From assembly GCF_029285175.1 (NCBI RefSeq), contig NZ_JABEDH010000001.1:930001-994000 (forward strand): 64,000 bases of DNA, given 5' to 3'. The position numbers and the translations under genes are program-made. The stretch is from Sulfitobacter sp. M05 (GTDB lineage: Bacteria > Pseudomonadota > Alphaproteobacteria > Rhodobacterales > Rhodobacteraceae). Below are positions 23,218-35,470 of this stretch, piece by piece (the stretch's first letter is position 1; each line of letters starts with the position of its first letter). The notes under the pieces are model-generated. The model was not told where the DNA came from and searched no databases. It saw only the letters and a program-made list of their open reading frames with translations.

Positions 23218-24837
23218 TCAGCTGATCAAAATCCCGCCGAACTCTTCGCGCAGGTTCCGTTTCAAAACCTTGCCCGTGGCATTTCGCGGCAGTGCGTCAA
23301 CAAAAACAGCCCGGTCAGGCACCTGCCAGCTTGCGATCTTGCCTTCGAAGACTTTCAGCACCTCCGCCTCTGACGGGTCCTGCCCTTCAGCCTTGACTGC
23401 GACCAGAATGGGCCGTTCGTCCCATTTCTCATGCCGCGCCCCGATCACCGCGGCGTCCGCCAGCATGGGGTGGGAAATCGCAATGTTTTCAAGCTCAACC
23501 GAGCTGATCCATTCGCCCCCCGATTTGATGATATCTTTCGAACGGTCTTTGATCGTGACATAGCCGTCAGGGTCCATCGTCGCCACGTCGCCGGTGTCAA
23601 ACCATCCGTTGGTCAGGGTCTCTTCGGTGGTAGAGCGGAAATAGGCATCAAGGATCCAATGCCCCCGGGTGACCAGATCACCCTGCGCCTTGCCATCATG
23701 CGGCAGCGGCTTGCCCTCGTCATCGAGAATTTCCAGCTCAACCCCAAAGACCGGACGCCCCTGATTTTCACGCAGAAGATGCTGTTCTTCCAGCGGCAGA
23801 TCAAGGTGTTTGGACAAGGGGCGGTTCACGGTGCCCAGCGGCGACATTTCTGTCATGCCCCAGGCATGTACAGTGTCTACGTTAAAATCCTCGCGGAAAG
23901 ATGTGATCATCGACGGCGGACAGGCGGACCCGCCTACAACCGTGCTTGTCAGACTGTCGAGCGTGCTGCCAGAGCTTTTCGCCGCGCCCAGAAGACCCTG
24001 CCAGATTGTCGGCACCCCAAGGGCGATACTGACCTTGTAGGTATCAATCAATGACACCAGCGACGGACCATCCAGCCCCGGCCCCGGCATCACCATGCGC
24101 GCACCGCTCATGGCGCAGGCATAGGGCATACCCCATGCATTGACGTGGAACATCGGCACAACGGGCAGGACAACATCCATTGCCCGAATGCCGAGACTGT
24201 CCGCCACATTCACCCCAAAGGAGTGCAAAACGGTCGAACGATGTGAATACAGCACACCCTTGGGATTGCCGGTGGTCCCAGATGTGTAACACAGGCTGGA
24301 GGCCGTATTCTCATCCAGATCCGGCCACGTGTAATCAGCTTCCCCAGTCGCAACCAGATCGTCATAGAACTTCAGCCCCGGCAGGGCAGCTGCGGCTTCT
24401 TCATCCGCCCCTTCCAACAAGACGATATGCTCCAGATGCTCAAGCTTGTCGCGGATCGCGGCAACCAGCGGCACAAAGGTTTTGTCGATGAACAAGACCT
24501 TATCTTCGGCATGGTTCAGGATATAAACCAGCTGTTCAGGGAACAGACGCGGGTTGATCGTGTGACAGACAAAGCCGCCGCCGGATGCCCCGTAATAGAC
24601 TTCTAGGTGGCGCCGGTTATTCCATGCGATGGTGCCACACCGTGCCTGTGGCTCCAATCCCAAACCGGTCAGAGCCGACGCCAGTTTGCGCGCGTTTTCG
24701 GCCACTTGTCCCCATGAGGTTTCCTCGACACCACCACCGGTATTGACCGAGTAGATTTCGGCTTGGGCATGGTAGCGCTCGGTATGGGCGATCAGGCTGG
24801 ATATCAGCAACGGCTGCGTCATCATTTGGCCAAGCAT
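23218..24837 (-). CDS. Acyl-CoA synthetase, DmdB-like (3-methylmercaptopropionate-CoA ligase family)
   Basis: A 539-residue AMP-forming ligase. Motifs: CYTSGTTGNPKGVLYSHRS (P-loop), VHAWGMTEMSP, GWFDTGDVATMDPDG, IKDRSKDIIKSGGEWISS and the C-terminal catalytic Lys in RNATGKVLKRNLRE. The beginning MLGQMMTQPLLISSL matches my memory of Roseobacter DmdB proteins, which activate the DMSP-derived 3-methylmercaptopropionate to its CoA ester; other family members act on medium-chain acids. ATG 24837 is chosen since GGAGGAG lies just upstream and it gives the standard N-terminus. No dmdC or dmdD gene is nearby, so the substrate is inferred from similarity only. Confidence 0.75.
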   Translation of the reverse strand: MLGQMMTQPLLISSLIAHTERYHAQAEIYSVNTGGGVEETSWGQVAENARKLASALTGLGLEPQARCGTIAWNNRRHLEVYYGASGGGFVCHTINPRLFPEQLVYILNHAEDKVLFIDKTFVPLVAAIRDKLEHLEHIVLLEGADEEAAAALPGLKFYDDLVATGEADYTWPDLDENTASSLCYTSGTTGNPKGVLYSHRSTVLHSFGVNVADSLGIRAMDVVLPVVPMFHVNAWGMPYACAMSGARMVMPGPGLDGPSLVSLIDTYKVSIALGVPTIWQGLLGAAKSSGSTLDSLTSTVVGGSACPPSMITSFREDFNVDTVHAWGMTEMSPLGTVNRPLSKHLDLPLEEQHLLRENQGRPVFGVELEILDDEGKPLPHDGKAQGDLVTRGHWILDAYFRSTTEETLTNGWFDTGDVATMDPDGYVTIKDRSKDIIKSGGEWISSVELENIAISHPMLADAAVIGARHEKWDERPILVAVKAEGQDPSEAEVLKVFEGKIASWQVPDRAVFVDALPRNATGKVLKRNLREEFGGILIS

Positions 24838-24928
24838 TGGGGTCTCCTCCCTAGGAATTAATTTGCGACAACTTGAACAATGCGTCCGCCTCTTGCAAGC
24901 CAAGGCTGAACCACTTTAAGCATGTGAC

Positions 24929-25411
24929 ATGACGTCACTTTATCTAACACCGCTTACCGCCGCCCAGCAGGCCGCTGTCGGCATCGACCCGGTACAGCCA
25001 TTGGCTGTGGCAGATCGCGTCCGGTTTTCCGAACTAGATGTTCTGAACCACGTGAACAACACGGTTTATCTGGAGTGGTTCGAACGCCTACGGGTGCGAT
25101 ATTCGCAAGAATGGGGCATTTCTAATTATGGTGCGGGCGGTGTTAATCCCCGTATCGTAATCCGGTCGGGCAACATCCACTACCGGCAGGAAATGCGCAT
25201 GGATGAAGACTATGTCGCGACCTGCCGCTGCACTGCATTTCGTACCAACTCCTATACGCTGTCACAGCAGATCTGGTCAGGTGGCACGCTTAGGGCGACC
25301 TTTGAATGTGTGCTTGTCCTGTTACAGCCGGACGGGTCCGGAAGGTTCGCAATCCCAGAAACCATCCGCGCGCGTTTTGTCGCCGTTGATGGTGCCACAC
25401 CGGAAGGATAA
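24929..25411 (+). CDS. Acyl-CoA thioesterase, 4HBT (hotdog) family
   Basis: A 160-residue hotdog-fold thioesterase. SELDVLNHVNNTVYLEWFERLRVRYSQ (residues about 32-58) is the 4HBT active-site helix with the catalytic Asp region, and IVIRSGNIHYRQEM follows. It is divergent from the CoA ligase gene 91 nt away, which suggests both work on acyl-CoA esters. The next gene starts 3 nt after its stop. Confidence 0.82.
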   Translation: MTSLYLTPLTAAQQAAVGIDPVQPLAVADRVRFSELDVLNHVNNTVYLEWFERLRVRYSQEWGISNYGAGGVNPRIVIRSGNIHYRQEMRMDEDYVATCRCTAFRTNSYTLSQQIWSGGTLRATFECVLVLLQPDGSGRFAIPETIRARFVAVDGATPEG

Positions 25412-25414
25412 CCT

Positions 25415-25876
25415 ATGTCGACAGATAAAGACATGATCACCACCCGCGCCCTTGCCCTAAAAGACCGCGCGCAATGGGATGAACTCTACCAAGGCTACGC
25501 GACATTTTACAAAGTTGAGCAGACAGCAGAGATGCGCGACCGTGTATTCGGTTGGCTGATGGATGCAGATCACACCAGCAATGGAATTGTCGCCGAGAAC
25601 GCGACTGGAAAACTCGTGGGTCTGACCCATTACCGGCCTTTCGTCAGTTGCCTGGGCGCACGCACAAACTGCTTTCTGGATGATCTATTCGTCGATCCGG
25701 ACGCCCGCGGCTCTGGGGCGGCTGACGCGCTGATCAAAGCGGTGGCAGATGTGGCGCGCGAAAACGGCTGGCCGGTGGTGCGCTGGATCACCGCGGATGA
25801 CAATTACCGCGGGCGCGGTGTTTATGACAAACTGGCCACCCGCACCATGTGGGTCACCTACGATCACAAGGTCTGA
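25415..25876 (+). CDS. GNAT family N-acetyltransferase
   Basis: A 153-residue acetyltransferase. The acetyl-CoA-binding motif A is FLDDLFVDPDARGSGAADALI (about residues 90-110), followed by VRWITADDNYRGRGVYDKLATR. It begins 3 nt after the thioesterase gene, so the two are likely cotranscribed. It ends 21 nt before the convergent pgi gene. The acceptor substrate is unknown. Confidence 0.85.
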   Translation: MSTDKDMITTRALALKDRAQWDELYQGYATFYKVEQTAEMRDRVFGWLMDADHTSNGIVAENATGKLVGLTHYRPFVSCLGARTNCFLDDLFVDPDARGSGAADALIKAVADVARENGWPVVRWITADDNYRGRGVYDKLATRTMWVTYDHKV

Positions 25877-25897
25877 TCAGACCACGTCGGCCAGTAA

Positions 25898-27490
25898 TTA
25901 TCTGTCGCGCAGATTGATCAGGTAATCCACCAATGCCGCGGTGGATCCATCTGTGCTTTCGGGATTTTCTACCCCTTCGACCAAAGGCTGCAACGACGTG
26001 GCAAGCTCCTTGCCCAGCTCAACTCCCCATTGATCAAAGGAATTGATCCCCAAAATCACCCCTTCGACAAACACCCGATGTTCATAAAGGGCGATGATCT
26101 GCCCCAATATGTAAGGGTCAAGCCGGTCATAAACCAAAGTGGTTGACGGGCGGTTGCCCGGAAACACACGGTGCTGCGCCTGCCGTTCCAGTTCCGCTCC
26201 CCGCAGACCTTTCTCTTGCATCGCCTTGCGGGCTTGCGCCAGCGAACGCCCCTGCATCAACGCCTTGGACTGGGCCAGACAATTGGCAATCAGCAGGCGA
26301 TGGTGATGCGCCAGTTCCGGCTCGTGCCCATTGGCGGCAACCATGAAATCACAGGGGATCACGCGAGTACCCTGATGGATCAACTGGTAAAACGCATGTT
26401 GCCCATTGGTACCTGCCGCGCCCCAGACCACAGGGCCAGTGTGTCGGGGCGAATCTGTCCCGTCCATCAAGACCCGTTTGCCGTTTGATTCCATCTCAAG
26501 CTGTTGCAGGTAATCGGGCAATAGTGACAGGCGCTCATCATAGGGCAGCACCGCGCGGGTGGTATATCCACAAATCTGATTGTGCCAAATCCCCACCAGC
26601 GCCAGCATCACCGGCATGTTGTCAATCAGCTCGGCCGCACGGAAATGCACATCCATCGCATGGCCCCCGTCCAGAAAGGCGTTGAACCCTCTTGGCCCGA
26701 TGGCGATCATCAACGACAGGCCAATCGGCCCCCAGACGGAATAGCGCCCGCCAACCCATTCCTCGAACCCGAAGACCTGTGCGGGGTCGATGCCAAAGGC
26801 ATCGGTTTTGTCTTGCGCCGTACTCAGGGCTGCGAACTGTGTAGCGGGATCACCACCGTGATCCAGCATCCACGCCCGCGCGGTGCGGGCATTGGTCATG
26901 GTTTCAATGGTGGTGAAGGTCTTGGAGGCAACAATCACCAAGGTGGTTTTTGCATCAAGCCCCCGCAGGGTATCGCCAATATGGGCCCCGTCCACATTAG
27001 ACACAAAGTGACAGCGCGGCCCGTCGTGATACGGGGCCAAAGCGGCCACTGCCATGGCCGGACCAAGATCGGAACCGCCAATGCCGATGTTCACCACATC
27101 CGTAATTTCACTGTCGCGAATTTGCTCTGCGAAACGAGTCATTTTGTCCAAGGTTTCGCGAATTGCAGGCATCACATCCTGACCGTCCACAACAACCGGC
27201 CCGTCATCCCGATTGCGCAGCGCCGTATGCAGAACCGCGCGCCCTTCGGTCTGGTTGATCCGTTCGCCACGAAACATGGCGTCCCGTTTCTGTGCCACTT
27301 CAGAGGCTTCGGCCAACCCGATCAAATCGGCACGGGTGTCGGCATCAATGTTGGTCTTGGCATAGTCAAACGCCATGTCCTGCGTGCGGATCGTAAAGGC
27401 CTGCGCGCGCTGGGCATCTTCGAAAAGGGCCAGAATGGGCCGTGTGCCAATCGAGTCAAAGCGGGTGTGAAGTTTATCCCAAATCTGCAT
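25898..27490 (-). CDS. pgi: Glucose-6-phosphate isomerase
   Basis: A 530-residue enzyme interconverting glucose 6-phosphate and fructose 6-phosphate (EC 5.3.1.9). Signatures present are [33 protein letters not shown] and the C-terminal [14 protein letters not shown] place the start at 27490 where ATGA overlaps the pgl stop; a start four codons further upstream is possible. It is the third gene of zwf-pgl-pgi, which feeds the oxidative pentose phosphate and Entner-Doudoroff routes; no edd or intact eda is in the window. Confidence 0.93.
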   Translation of the reverse strand: MQIWDKLHTRFDSIGTRPILALFEDAQRAQAFTIRTQDMAFDYAKTNIDADTRADLIGLAEASEVAQKRDAMFRGERINQTEGRAVLHTALRNRDDGPVVVDGQDVMPAIRETLDKMTRFAEQIRDSEITDVVNIGIGGSDLGPAMAVAALAPYHDGPRCHFVSNVDGAHIGDTLRGLDAKTTLVIVASKTFTTIETMTNARTARAWMLDHGGDPATQFAALSTAQDKTDAFGIDPAQVFGFEEWVGGRYSVWGPIGLSLMIAIGPRGFNAFLDGGHAMDVHFRAAELIDNMPVMLALVGIWHNQICGYTTRAVLPYDERLSLLPDYLQQLEMESNGKRVLMDGTDSPRHTGPVVWGAAGTNGQHAFYQLIHQGTRVIPCDFMVAANGHEPELAHHHRLLIANCLAQSKALMQGRSLAQARKAMQEKGLRGAELERQAQHRVFPGNRPSTTLVYDRLDPYILGQIIALYEHRVFVEGVILGINSFDQWGVELGKELATSLQPLVEGVENPESTDGSTAALVDYLINLRDR

Positions 27491-28157
27491 CAGGCGGCCC
27501 AATGCACGGTGGCATTGGCCAACACCGCTCCAATCGGGGCCTCTTCGGGCGGCAGGCTTTGGGCGCGCTCAACGGCGGCGCGTTTGTCTTCGCCAAAGAT
27601 CACCAGATGGGTCGACAGCGCCCCTTTCAGAACATGCAACGGCAAGGTCACCCGCACCATGTCCTGATCCGCCGGTTCGATGGCACAAAGCAGCGGCGCG
27701 TCGCCTGCCATGGCGTCGCGCAGTCCCGGCGCACCGGGAAACAGGGATGCGGTATGCATGTCGGTGCCCATGCCAAGCAGCAGCAAGGACAGGGGCAACT
27801 CTTCGGCCAGCGTCGGGGCAACCTCGGCGGCCCCCTCCGCCGCAGCAAGCCCGTCACGGTAATACGGGATGAACCGGGCGGCAGATGCCCCCCCTGTCAG
27901 CAATGTGTTTTTGACCAGCCGGGCGTTTGAATGCGAATTCCCCTCCTCCACCCAGCGCTCATCTGTCAGCATGACATGGACCCGCGCCCACTCAAGCTCT
28001 ACCGCACTCATCATCTCAAAAATCGGGCCCGGTGTGGTGCCCCCCGGCAATGCGAATGAAACCGTTTCCTGCACGGCAAGGGATTTGCGCAATTCGCCCG
28101 CCAGCACATTTGCCACCGACATCGCCAACATTTCACGATCAGGATATTCGATAAAAT

Positions 28158-28161
<4 letters not shown>
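27490..28161 (-). CDS. pgl: 6-phosphogluconolactonase
   Basis: A 223-residue hydrolase of 6-phosphogluconolactone (EC 3.1.1.31), NagB/SOL family. Key segments: [36 protein letters not shown] and [17 protein letters not shown], where the usual DGH reads DMH, a variant I associate with alphaproteobacterial enzymes. ATG 28161 overlaps the zwf stop (ATGA 28158-28161). A start six codons upstream exists but would overlap zwf more deeply. Confidence 0.9.
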
Positions 28162-29654
<1,493 letters not shown>

Positions 29655-29845
29655 TCTGTCCCCGTCTTTCATGCATACAATCCACTGTTAGCGGTAACAT
29701 ACTCAAATTTTCACTGTTCACAAGGCCGTGCGTACCTGTGGCGCAGGTCTTTTCAACACATCCCCGATACCGTAGCACAGTGGATAACATGCACAGCTGT
29801 GAAACAAGTGATTTCACACGAAAAGTTGCGCAACGAGGAGCAGCC

Positions 29846-30805
29846 ATGAAAGATCTGGACGTAAAAGCCGAGACCGCCAATATCGGTAAGTTTCAAGACC
29901 CTGCCCTGACCGCCAAGGGCGAGACCCGGGCCACAGTGGCATTGCGCAATCCACAAACGCTTTGGTTCAACACCGGCACCCTGTGCAACATCGAATGTGT
30001 AAATTGTTACATCGCATCAAGCCCCAGCAATGACGCGTTGGTCTATATCCGCACCGATGAGGTGCGCGATTACCTTGATCAGATCACAGCCCGCAACTGG
30101 CCAGTGTCCGAAATCGCCTTCACCGGCGGCGAGCCGTTTATGAACCCCGATATGATCGACATTACCGAGGCGTCGCTGGCGCGTGGCTATAATGTCTTGA
30201 TCCTGACCAACGCCATGCGCCCGATGATGCGTAAATCGGTACAGGCGGGGCTGTTGCGGCTGAATGCGGCCTATCCCGGCAAGTTGACCCTGCGCATTTC
30301 CGTAGACCACCACCGCGCCGAACTGCATGATGCAGAGCGTGGCACCGGTGCCTTTGAAAAAACCCTGACCGGCATGAAGTGGCTGCGCGACAACGGGTTT
30401 ACGATGGCTGTGGCCGGACGGTCTGTCTTTGGCGACAGCGAGACCGAAAGCCGCGCAGGCTATGCAGCGTTTTTCGCCGAACACAGGTTGGACATTGACG
30501 CACAGAACCCCGCCATGACCGTGCTTTTCCCCGAGATGGACGAGACGGTCGAAGTGCCCGAGATCACCACGGCCTGCTGGGGAATTCTGGACAAATCTCC
30601 CGATGCGGTGATGTGTGCCTCTTCGCGGATGGTTGTGAAACGCAAAGGGGCGGCAAAACCCGCGGTACTGGCCTGTACCCTGCTGCCCTATTCCGCGGAT
30701 TTTGAGCTGGGCACGACTTTGGAAGAGGCCGAGCAAGACGTCGCCCTCAATCATCCCCATTGCGCCAAATTCTGTGTGTTGGGCGGGGCCAGCTGTTCTG
30801 CCTGA
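29846..30805 (+). CDS. Radical SAM protein of unknown specificity
   Basis: A 319-residue radical SAM enzyme. The 4Fe-4S/SAM motif is C47-x3-C51-x2-C54 (LCNIECVNCY), followed by FTGGEPFMNPD. The C-terminus carries further cysteines (CTLLPYSADFE and HCAKFCVLGGASCSA), which could bind an auxiliary cluster. ATG 29846 is chosen because GAGGAG stands 6 nt before it; the frame is open upstream but unlikely to be translated. It is divergent from zwf and followed by a convergent DUF2855 gene. No precursor peptide or partner gene is adjacent, so I cannot say what it modifies. Confidence 0.8.
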   Translation: MKDLDVKAETANIGKFQDPALTAKGETRATVALRNPQTLWFNTGTLCNIECVNCYIASSPSNDALVYIRTDEVRDYLDQITARNWPVSEIAFTGGEPFMNPDMIDITEASLARGYNVLILTNAMRPMMRKSVQAGLLRLNAAYPGKLTLRISVDHHRAELHDAERGTGAFEKTLTGMKWLRDNGFTMAVAGRSVFGDSETESRAGYAAFFAEHRLDIDAQNPAMTVLFPEMDETVEVPEITTACWGILDKSPDAVMCASSRMVVKRKGAAKPAVLACTLLPYSADFELGTTLEEAEQDVALNHPHCAKFCVLGGASCSA

Positions 30806-30807
30806 AG

Positions 30808-31878
30808 TTACTTGATTAAACGGATCACATGACCCTCACGCGGGTCTGCTGTGCCCTGTGCCAAAGCGGCGTAAACCTCGGGCGCGGCGTCAATCCCCTC
30901 ATGCATCTTTAGGCTCAGCCAGTCTGATGCCTCATTCGCCAGCCGCAAGAAGGCTTCGGTGATCCGCCGGTCGATCTCTCCCGGGCCCCATTCCTTGCGC
31001 CGTTTTGCAATCTGGGCTGGGGCGAAAAAGAACTCCGGCTTTACACTTTCCAGCTCCACCGACGGATTGAATGCGTCCCAATGGCTGATCCCGACCGCCG
31101 CGGAATGTTTCAGATCATCCGCCAGATGTCTGTGCAAACGCACTTTCACCGCCGCATTGCCGGACATGTCCACATAGACCGATGGCACGTGATCTAGGTC
31201 GGCAATTTCATCGTAGCTCAGCACCTGATCGCAAGCGCCCAGCCCCTCGACAAACGCGCGGTTGCGCTCTGAGGTTAGCCCGATAATGCGAAAACTCCGA
31301 TCTTTGGCCTCGGCCAGATACTTGCACAGCCCCAAACCGGTCTTGGACGAGGCGCTGCCGATGATCACCTGTTTCGCACCAAAATAGCCGTTATCCTCTA
31401 GCCAGTCGGACAGCAAATAGGAGGTTGCCAATAGCGGCTGCAAGACTGCGCGGATATGATCCTGCGCGGGCGTGGTCTCGCCTAGTGGCACATAGCTGTT
31501 GTAGACCGCAGGCAGTTGCGCACGATGGCCGGTGACATCCACCACATTGCCGCGCGCCGACATTTCCGGCGTGATCACAAGGGTCTCTGCCATCGGGTAA
31601 AACCCATAAAGCCGCGTCCCCACGGCAAGGGACTCACTGCGGCTTTCGACAACCTTGCCCACGCCCCAGACCGGCACGATACCCTGCCCTGCCACATCAC
31701 TTGGAAAGAACTGCCAGTACCCGATCGCAAAGCCTGAGGCGGCATAGGTTACGTTGTTGGCGGTTAATGCGAAACTTTCCAGTGCCAAGCGCACCTCGTT
31801 TGGCTCAAGTTCGGCCGCCGCGACCTCGTCTTTCGCCACTTTGGTGATCTTTTGCTGGTCTACCAGAATACGCTGCAT
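30808..31878 (-). CDS. DUF2855 family protein
   Basis: A 356-residue protein of the DUF2855 family, which looks distantly like zinc-independent medium-chain dehydrogenases: ALTANNVTYAASGFAIGYWQFFP, VPVWGVGKVVESRSE, ATSYLLSDWLEDNGYFGAKQ, IIGSASSKTGLGL and FSVDMSGN-like VYVDMSGNAAV. A nucleotide-binding Rossmann core is plausible around residue 175. GGGAGG precedes ATG 31878 by about 7 nt. It ends 2 nt from the radical SAM gene's stop. Function unknown. Confidence 0.78.
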   Translation of the reverse strand: MQRILVDQQKITKVAKDEVAAAELEPNEVRLALESFALTANNVTYAASGFAIGYWQFFPSDVAGQGIVPVWGVGKVVESRSESLAVGTRLYGFYPMAETLVITPEMSARGNVVDVTGHRAQLPAVYNSYVPLGETTPAQDHIRAVLQPLLATSYLLSDWLEDNGYFGAKQVIIGSASSKTGLGLCKYLAEAKDRSFRIIGLTSERNRAFVEGLGACDQVLSYDEIADLDHVPSVYVDMSGNAAVKVRLHRHLADDLKHSAAVGISHWDAFNPSVELESVKPEFFFAPAQIAKRRKEWGPGEIDRRITEAFLRLANEASDWLSLKMHEGIDAAPEVYAALAQGTADPREGHVIRLIK

Positions 31879-31972
31879 GTTTTGCCCTCCCATGGATTTG
31901 GGATAGCCTAACCCGAGCGGCTCGGATCAGGCTTGCACAAAACACTCCGACGTTGCGGCACTTGAATGCCCG

Positions 31973-32242
31973 CTAATGCAAGGTGAATTCACCAACTTGA
32001 TTTTGCCACTCACCGGCACTGATCATTTTGCGATGGCTGAAACGTACCGAATGCAACGGCCCGTCAATTTCCTTCTGCCAGAACTCCACAAACTCGAACA
32101 GTTTCGGATGATCCGGTGCCAGATCGTAGTCCTGCCATATATAGCTGTTCAGGACATGGGTGTAATCGGGCAAGTGGTAAAAGAATTCCGCCGTGGTCAG
32201 CCCATAGCCCTTAAGCATCAACTCGGTCTCTGATGGGGTCAT
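31973..32242 (-). CDS. Usg family protein
   Basis: An 89-residue conserved alphaproteobacterial protein. The family pattern is LKGYGLTTAEFFYHLPDY, YIWQDYDLAPDHPKL and FWQKEIDGPLHSVRFSHR, ending GEFTLH. GGGAGGTC precedes ATG 32242 by 4-5 nt. The name refers to an upstream-gene position in other bacteria; I know of no established function. It is a single-gene unit divergent from gyrA. Confidence 0.85.
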   Translation of the reverse strand: MTPSETELMLKGYGLTTAEFFYHLPDYTHVLNSYIWQDYDLAPDHPKLFEFVEFWQKEIDGPLHSVRFSHRKMISAGEWQNQVGEFTLH

Positions 32243-32432
32243 TTTGACCTCCCTTTCTTGCTGCTGCACCTCCAGCCTTGCACAAAACATTTACTTTTCA
32301 ATGAAAACAAAACCTTGGAGGCACACCACAGGATAAACCGGTGCAGGGGTGCCACAGGGATTGCACCTTATCTGCGCTCTCTGCTATATCTGGACGCTAT
32401 ATATAGACCTGACAAAAAGCCGAGCAGCCAAC

Positions 32433-35183
32433 GTGAACGACACGCCAGAAACGCCTGATAACAATGATGAAAATCTGCCGGCAAAGTACGTCTATGACGG
32501 CCCGTCAGTTACCATCGAGCACGAGATGCGCACATCCTATCTGGATTATGCCATGTCAGTCATCGTTTCGCGTGCGATTCCCGATCTGCGTGATGGGCTG
32601 AAACCGGTTCACCGGCGTATCCTTTTTGCGATGCACGAAACCGGCAACACCCACGACAAATCCTATCGCAAGTCTGCCCGTCCGGTTGGCGACGTGATGG
32701 GTCAGTATCATCCGCATGGTGACAGCGCGATTTATGACGCTCTGGTGCGCATGGCGCAGGATTTCTCGATGTCACTGCCGTTGCTGGATGGTCAGGGCAA
32801 CTTTGGCTCGATGGACGGCGATAATGCCGCCGCAATGCGCTATACCGAAGTGCGCATGGACAAACCCGCCGCCTATCTTTTGGCCGATATCGACAAGGAA
32901 ACCGTCGATTTTCAGGACAACTATGACGGCAAACAGCAAGAACCAACCGTCCTGCCCGCCCGCTTTCCCAATATGCTGGTCAATGGTGCGGGCGGTATTG
33001 CGGTTGGGATGGCCACGAACATCCCGCCGCATAACCTTGGCGAAGTGATCGACGCCTGTCTGGCGCTGATCGACGAACCCGATCTGACTTCTGAACAGCT
33101 GATCGAGTATATTCCCGGACCCGATTTCCCCACAGGCGGTATCATGCTGGGCCGTGGCGGCGCACGCAAAGCCTATCTTGAAGGGCGCGGTTCAGTTGTC
33201 ATCCGTTCAAAGACCCGAGTGGAAGAAATCCGTAAGGATCGCTGGGCCATCGTCATCGACGAGATTCCCTATCAGGTAAACAAGGCCACGATGATCGAAC
33301 GCATCGCAGAGGCGGCGCGCGACAAAAAGATCGAAGGCATTGCCCATGTGCAAGATGAATCCGATCGCAACGGCGTGCGCGTGGTTGTCGAACTCAAACG
33401 CGACGCCACCGCCGAAGTGGTGATGAACCAACTGTTCCGCTTTACGCCGATGCAAACCTATTTCGGCTGTAACATGCTGGCGCTAAACGGTGGACGCCCC
33501 GAAACGCTGACCTTGCGCCGGTTCCTGACCTGCTTCCTTGATTTCCGCGAAGAAGTTGTCGCACGGCGTACCGCCTTCTTGCTGCGCAAGGCACGCGACC
33601 GCAGCCACATCCTTTGCGGTCTGGCTGTTGCCGTCACCAATATTGACGAGGTGGTCGCAACCATCCGCGCCTCTGCAGATGCTGCCGAAGCCCGTGAAAA
33701 ACTGATGGACCGCCGCTGGCCTGCGCAGGACATCCTGCCCTATATCGCGCTGATCGACGATCCGACCCACACAGCCAACGAGGACGGCACCTATAACCTG
33801 TCCGAAATTCAGGCCCGCGCCATTCTGGAACTGCGCTTGCAGCGCCTGACCCAGATTGGTGTGAAAGAAGTAACGGACGAGCTGGAAGAACTGGCCCGTA
33901 AGATCAAGGAATACCTTGAAATTCTGGGCTCGCGTGAGCGGATCATGGGGATCATCTCGAACGAATTGCAAGAGTGCAAAGACCTGTTCGCCGTGCCACG
34001 CCGCACCGAGATTGTCGACTGGTCCGGTGACATGGACGACGAAGACCTGATCGCGCGCGAAGACATGGTCGTGACGGTAACCTCTGGTGGTTACATCAAA
34101 CGCACCCCGTTGATTGATTTCCGCAGCCAGCGCCGTGGCGGTAAAGGTGTGTCGGGCATGGCCACCAAAGAAGAGGATGTGGTCACCACCCTTTTCGTAG
34201 CCAACACTCATACACAGCTGTTGTTCTTCACAACCGACGGCATGGTCTACAAGCTCAAGACCTGGCGTTTGCCAGCGGGCGGTCGCACCTCCAAGGGCAA
34301 GGCGATTGTAAACATCCTGCCCATCCCGACCGGTGTGTCGATTGCCGCCATCATGCCGGTGGATCGCGACGAAAAAGAATGGGACGATCTGCAAGTGGTC
34401 TTTGCCACTTCTGCGGGCACGGTCCGACGTAACAAGCTGTCGGATTTCACCAATGTCATGCGCAACGGCAAGATCGCGATGAAGTTCGAGGACGAACACG
34501 CCGAAACCACACTGATCAACGCCCGCATCGCCTCGCATGATGATGATGTGATGCTGGTCACCGACTCTGGCCGTGCCATTCGTTTCCCGGCCACGGATGT
34601 ACGGGTGTTTAACTCCCGTGCCTCTGTCGGAGTGCGCGGTATCAAACTGAACGGCGATGACAAGGTAGTTTCCATGTCGATCATCCGCCACTTTGATGCC
34701 ACCAGCGATGAACGCGCCGCCTATCTGAAAATGCGCCGTGCAATGGCCGGGATTGCAGATGATGCCGAAACGGGCACCGATGAAGAATCTGATCCAAACG
34801 CAACCATTGATCAGGCACGCTATGCGGAAATGTCTGCGGCTGAAAACCTGCTTCTGACGATCACCGCGCAAGGCTCGGGCAAGCTGAGTTCAAGCCATGA
34901 TTACCCTGTGCGTGGCCGTGGTGGTCTGGGTGTGACCGCAATGGACAAGGCCATGCGTGGCGGCCAGATCGTGGCCAGCTTCCCTGTCGAACTGGATGAC
35001 CAGATCATGCTGGCCACCTCGAAAGGCCAATCCATCCGGGTGCCGATCGAAGGTATCTCCTTCCGTTCACGCAGCGCAGGTGGGGTCAAGGTGTTCGACA
35101 CGGGGCGCAACGAAGTTGTGGTAAGCGTCGCCTGGATCGCGGATCAGGGCAGTGAAGACGAAGCGATTTCCGACGCAGAGTAA
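32433..35183 (+). CDS. gyrA: DNA gyrase subunit A
   Basis: A 916-residue type II topoisomerase subunit (EC 5.6.2.2). The breakage-reunion domain includes [11 protein letters not shown] with Ser98 and Asp102 equivalent to E. coli Ser83 and Asp87, so no common quinolone-resistance change is present. Tyr137 in [11 protein letters not shown] is the DNA-cleaving residue. The GyrA box QRRGGKG begins the C-terminal wrapping domain. GTG 32433 gives the expected N-terminus VNDTPETPD...[15 protein letters not shown]; the open frame extends upstream but that part lacks family sequence. An acidic insert (about residues 780-800) in the C-terminal domain is usual for Rhodobacterales. Confidence 0.95.
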   Translation: MNDTPETPDNNDENLPAKYVYDGPSVTIEHEMRTSYLDYAMSVIVSRAIPDLRDGLKPVHRRILFAMHETGNTHDKSYRKSARPVGDVMGQYHPHGDSAIYDALVRMAQDFSMSLPLLDGQGNFGSMDGDNAAAMRYTEVRMDKPAAYLLADIDKETVDFQDNYDGKQQEPTVLPARFPNMLVNGAGGIAVGMATNIPPHNLGEVIDACLALIDEPDLTSEQLIEYIPGPDFPTGGIMLGRGGARKAYLEGRGSVVIRSKTRVEEIRKDRWAIVIDEIPYQVNKATMIERIAEAARDKKIEGIAHVQDESDRNGVRVVVELKRDATAEVVMNQLFRFTPMQTYFGCNMLALNGGRPETLTLRRFLTCFLDFREEVVARRTAFLLRKARDRSHILCGLAVAVTNIDEVVATIRASADAAEAREKLMDRRWPAQDILPYIALIDDPTHTANEDGTYNLSEIQARAILELRLQRLTQIGVKEVTDELEELARKIKEYLEILGSRERIMGIISNELQECKDLFAVPRRTEIVDWSGDMDDEDLIAREDMVVTVTSGGYIKRTPLIDFRSQRRGGKGVSGMATKEEDVVTTLFVANTHTQLLFFTTDGMVYKLKTWRLPAGGRTSKGKAIVNILPIPTGVSIAAIMPVDRDEKEWDDLQVVFATSAGTVRRNKLSDFTNVMRNGKIAMKFEDEHAETTLINARIASHDDDVMLVTDSGRAIRFPATDVRVFNSRASVGVRGIKLNGDDKVVSMSIIRHFDATSDERAAYLKMRRAMAGIADDAETGTDEESDPNATIDQARYAEMSAAENLLLTITAQGSGKLSSSHDYPVRGRGGLGVTAMDKAMRGGQIVASFPVELDDQIMLATSKGQSIRVPIEGISFRSRSAGGVKVFDTGRNEVVVSVAWIADQGSEDEAISDAE

Positions 35184-35280
35184 TCTGCGTCGGCCTGACG
35201 CGGCCTGGATCGAGAGGTTCCCCCCGGTTAAGGGATGCCTTGTGGATCAAATATCTGAGGAAATGCGTTAAAGAATTGGA

Positions 35281-35308
35281 AACGCGCCCATCACAAGGGC
35301 GCGTTTTT
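35281..35308 (+). terminator. Rho-independent terminator of gyrA
   Basis: AACGCGCCC (35281-35289) and GGGCGCGTT (35297-35305) form a 9-bp stem with a 7-nt loop, followed by TTTCTGTTT. It is 97 nt after the gyrA stop. Confidence 0.8.
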
Positions 35309-35470
35309 CTGTTTGAAATCAATCTGCGCTGCGGCCTAAGCAACAGACAGAGGCATTATAGCGCCCGGCCTTAAACATGGCCTCCCAATACCCTGCCACG
35401 CTGCGCGTTCTACGGTCAGACCCCAAGGGCATTGGGGCTCCAAAATGCGTCAGGTCAAAGGCCGGACGCT

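Noticed and set aside
33483..34871. 462-codon open frame on the minus strand inside gyrA
   Set aside because: Antisense shadow of gyrA with no recognisable domain or ribosome-binding site.
35421..35437. CCCCAA-GGGCA-TTGGGG hairpin after gyrA
   Set aside because: Short stem without a T-run on either strand; gyrA already has a better terminator at 35281.
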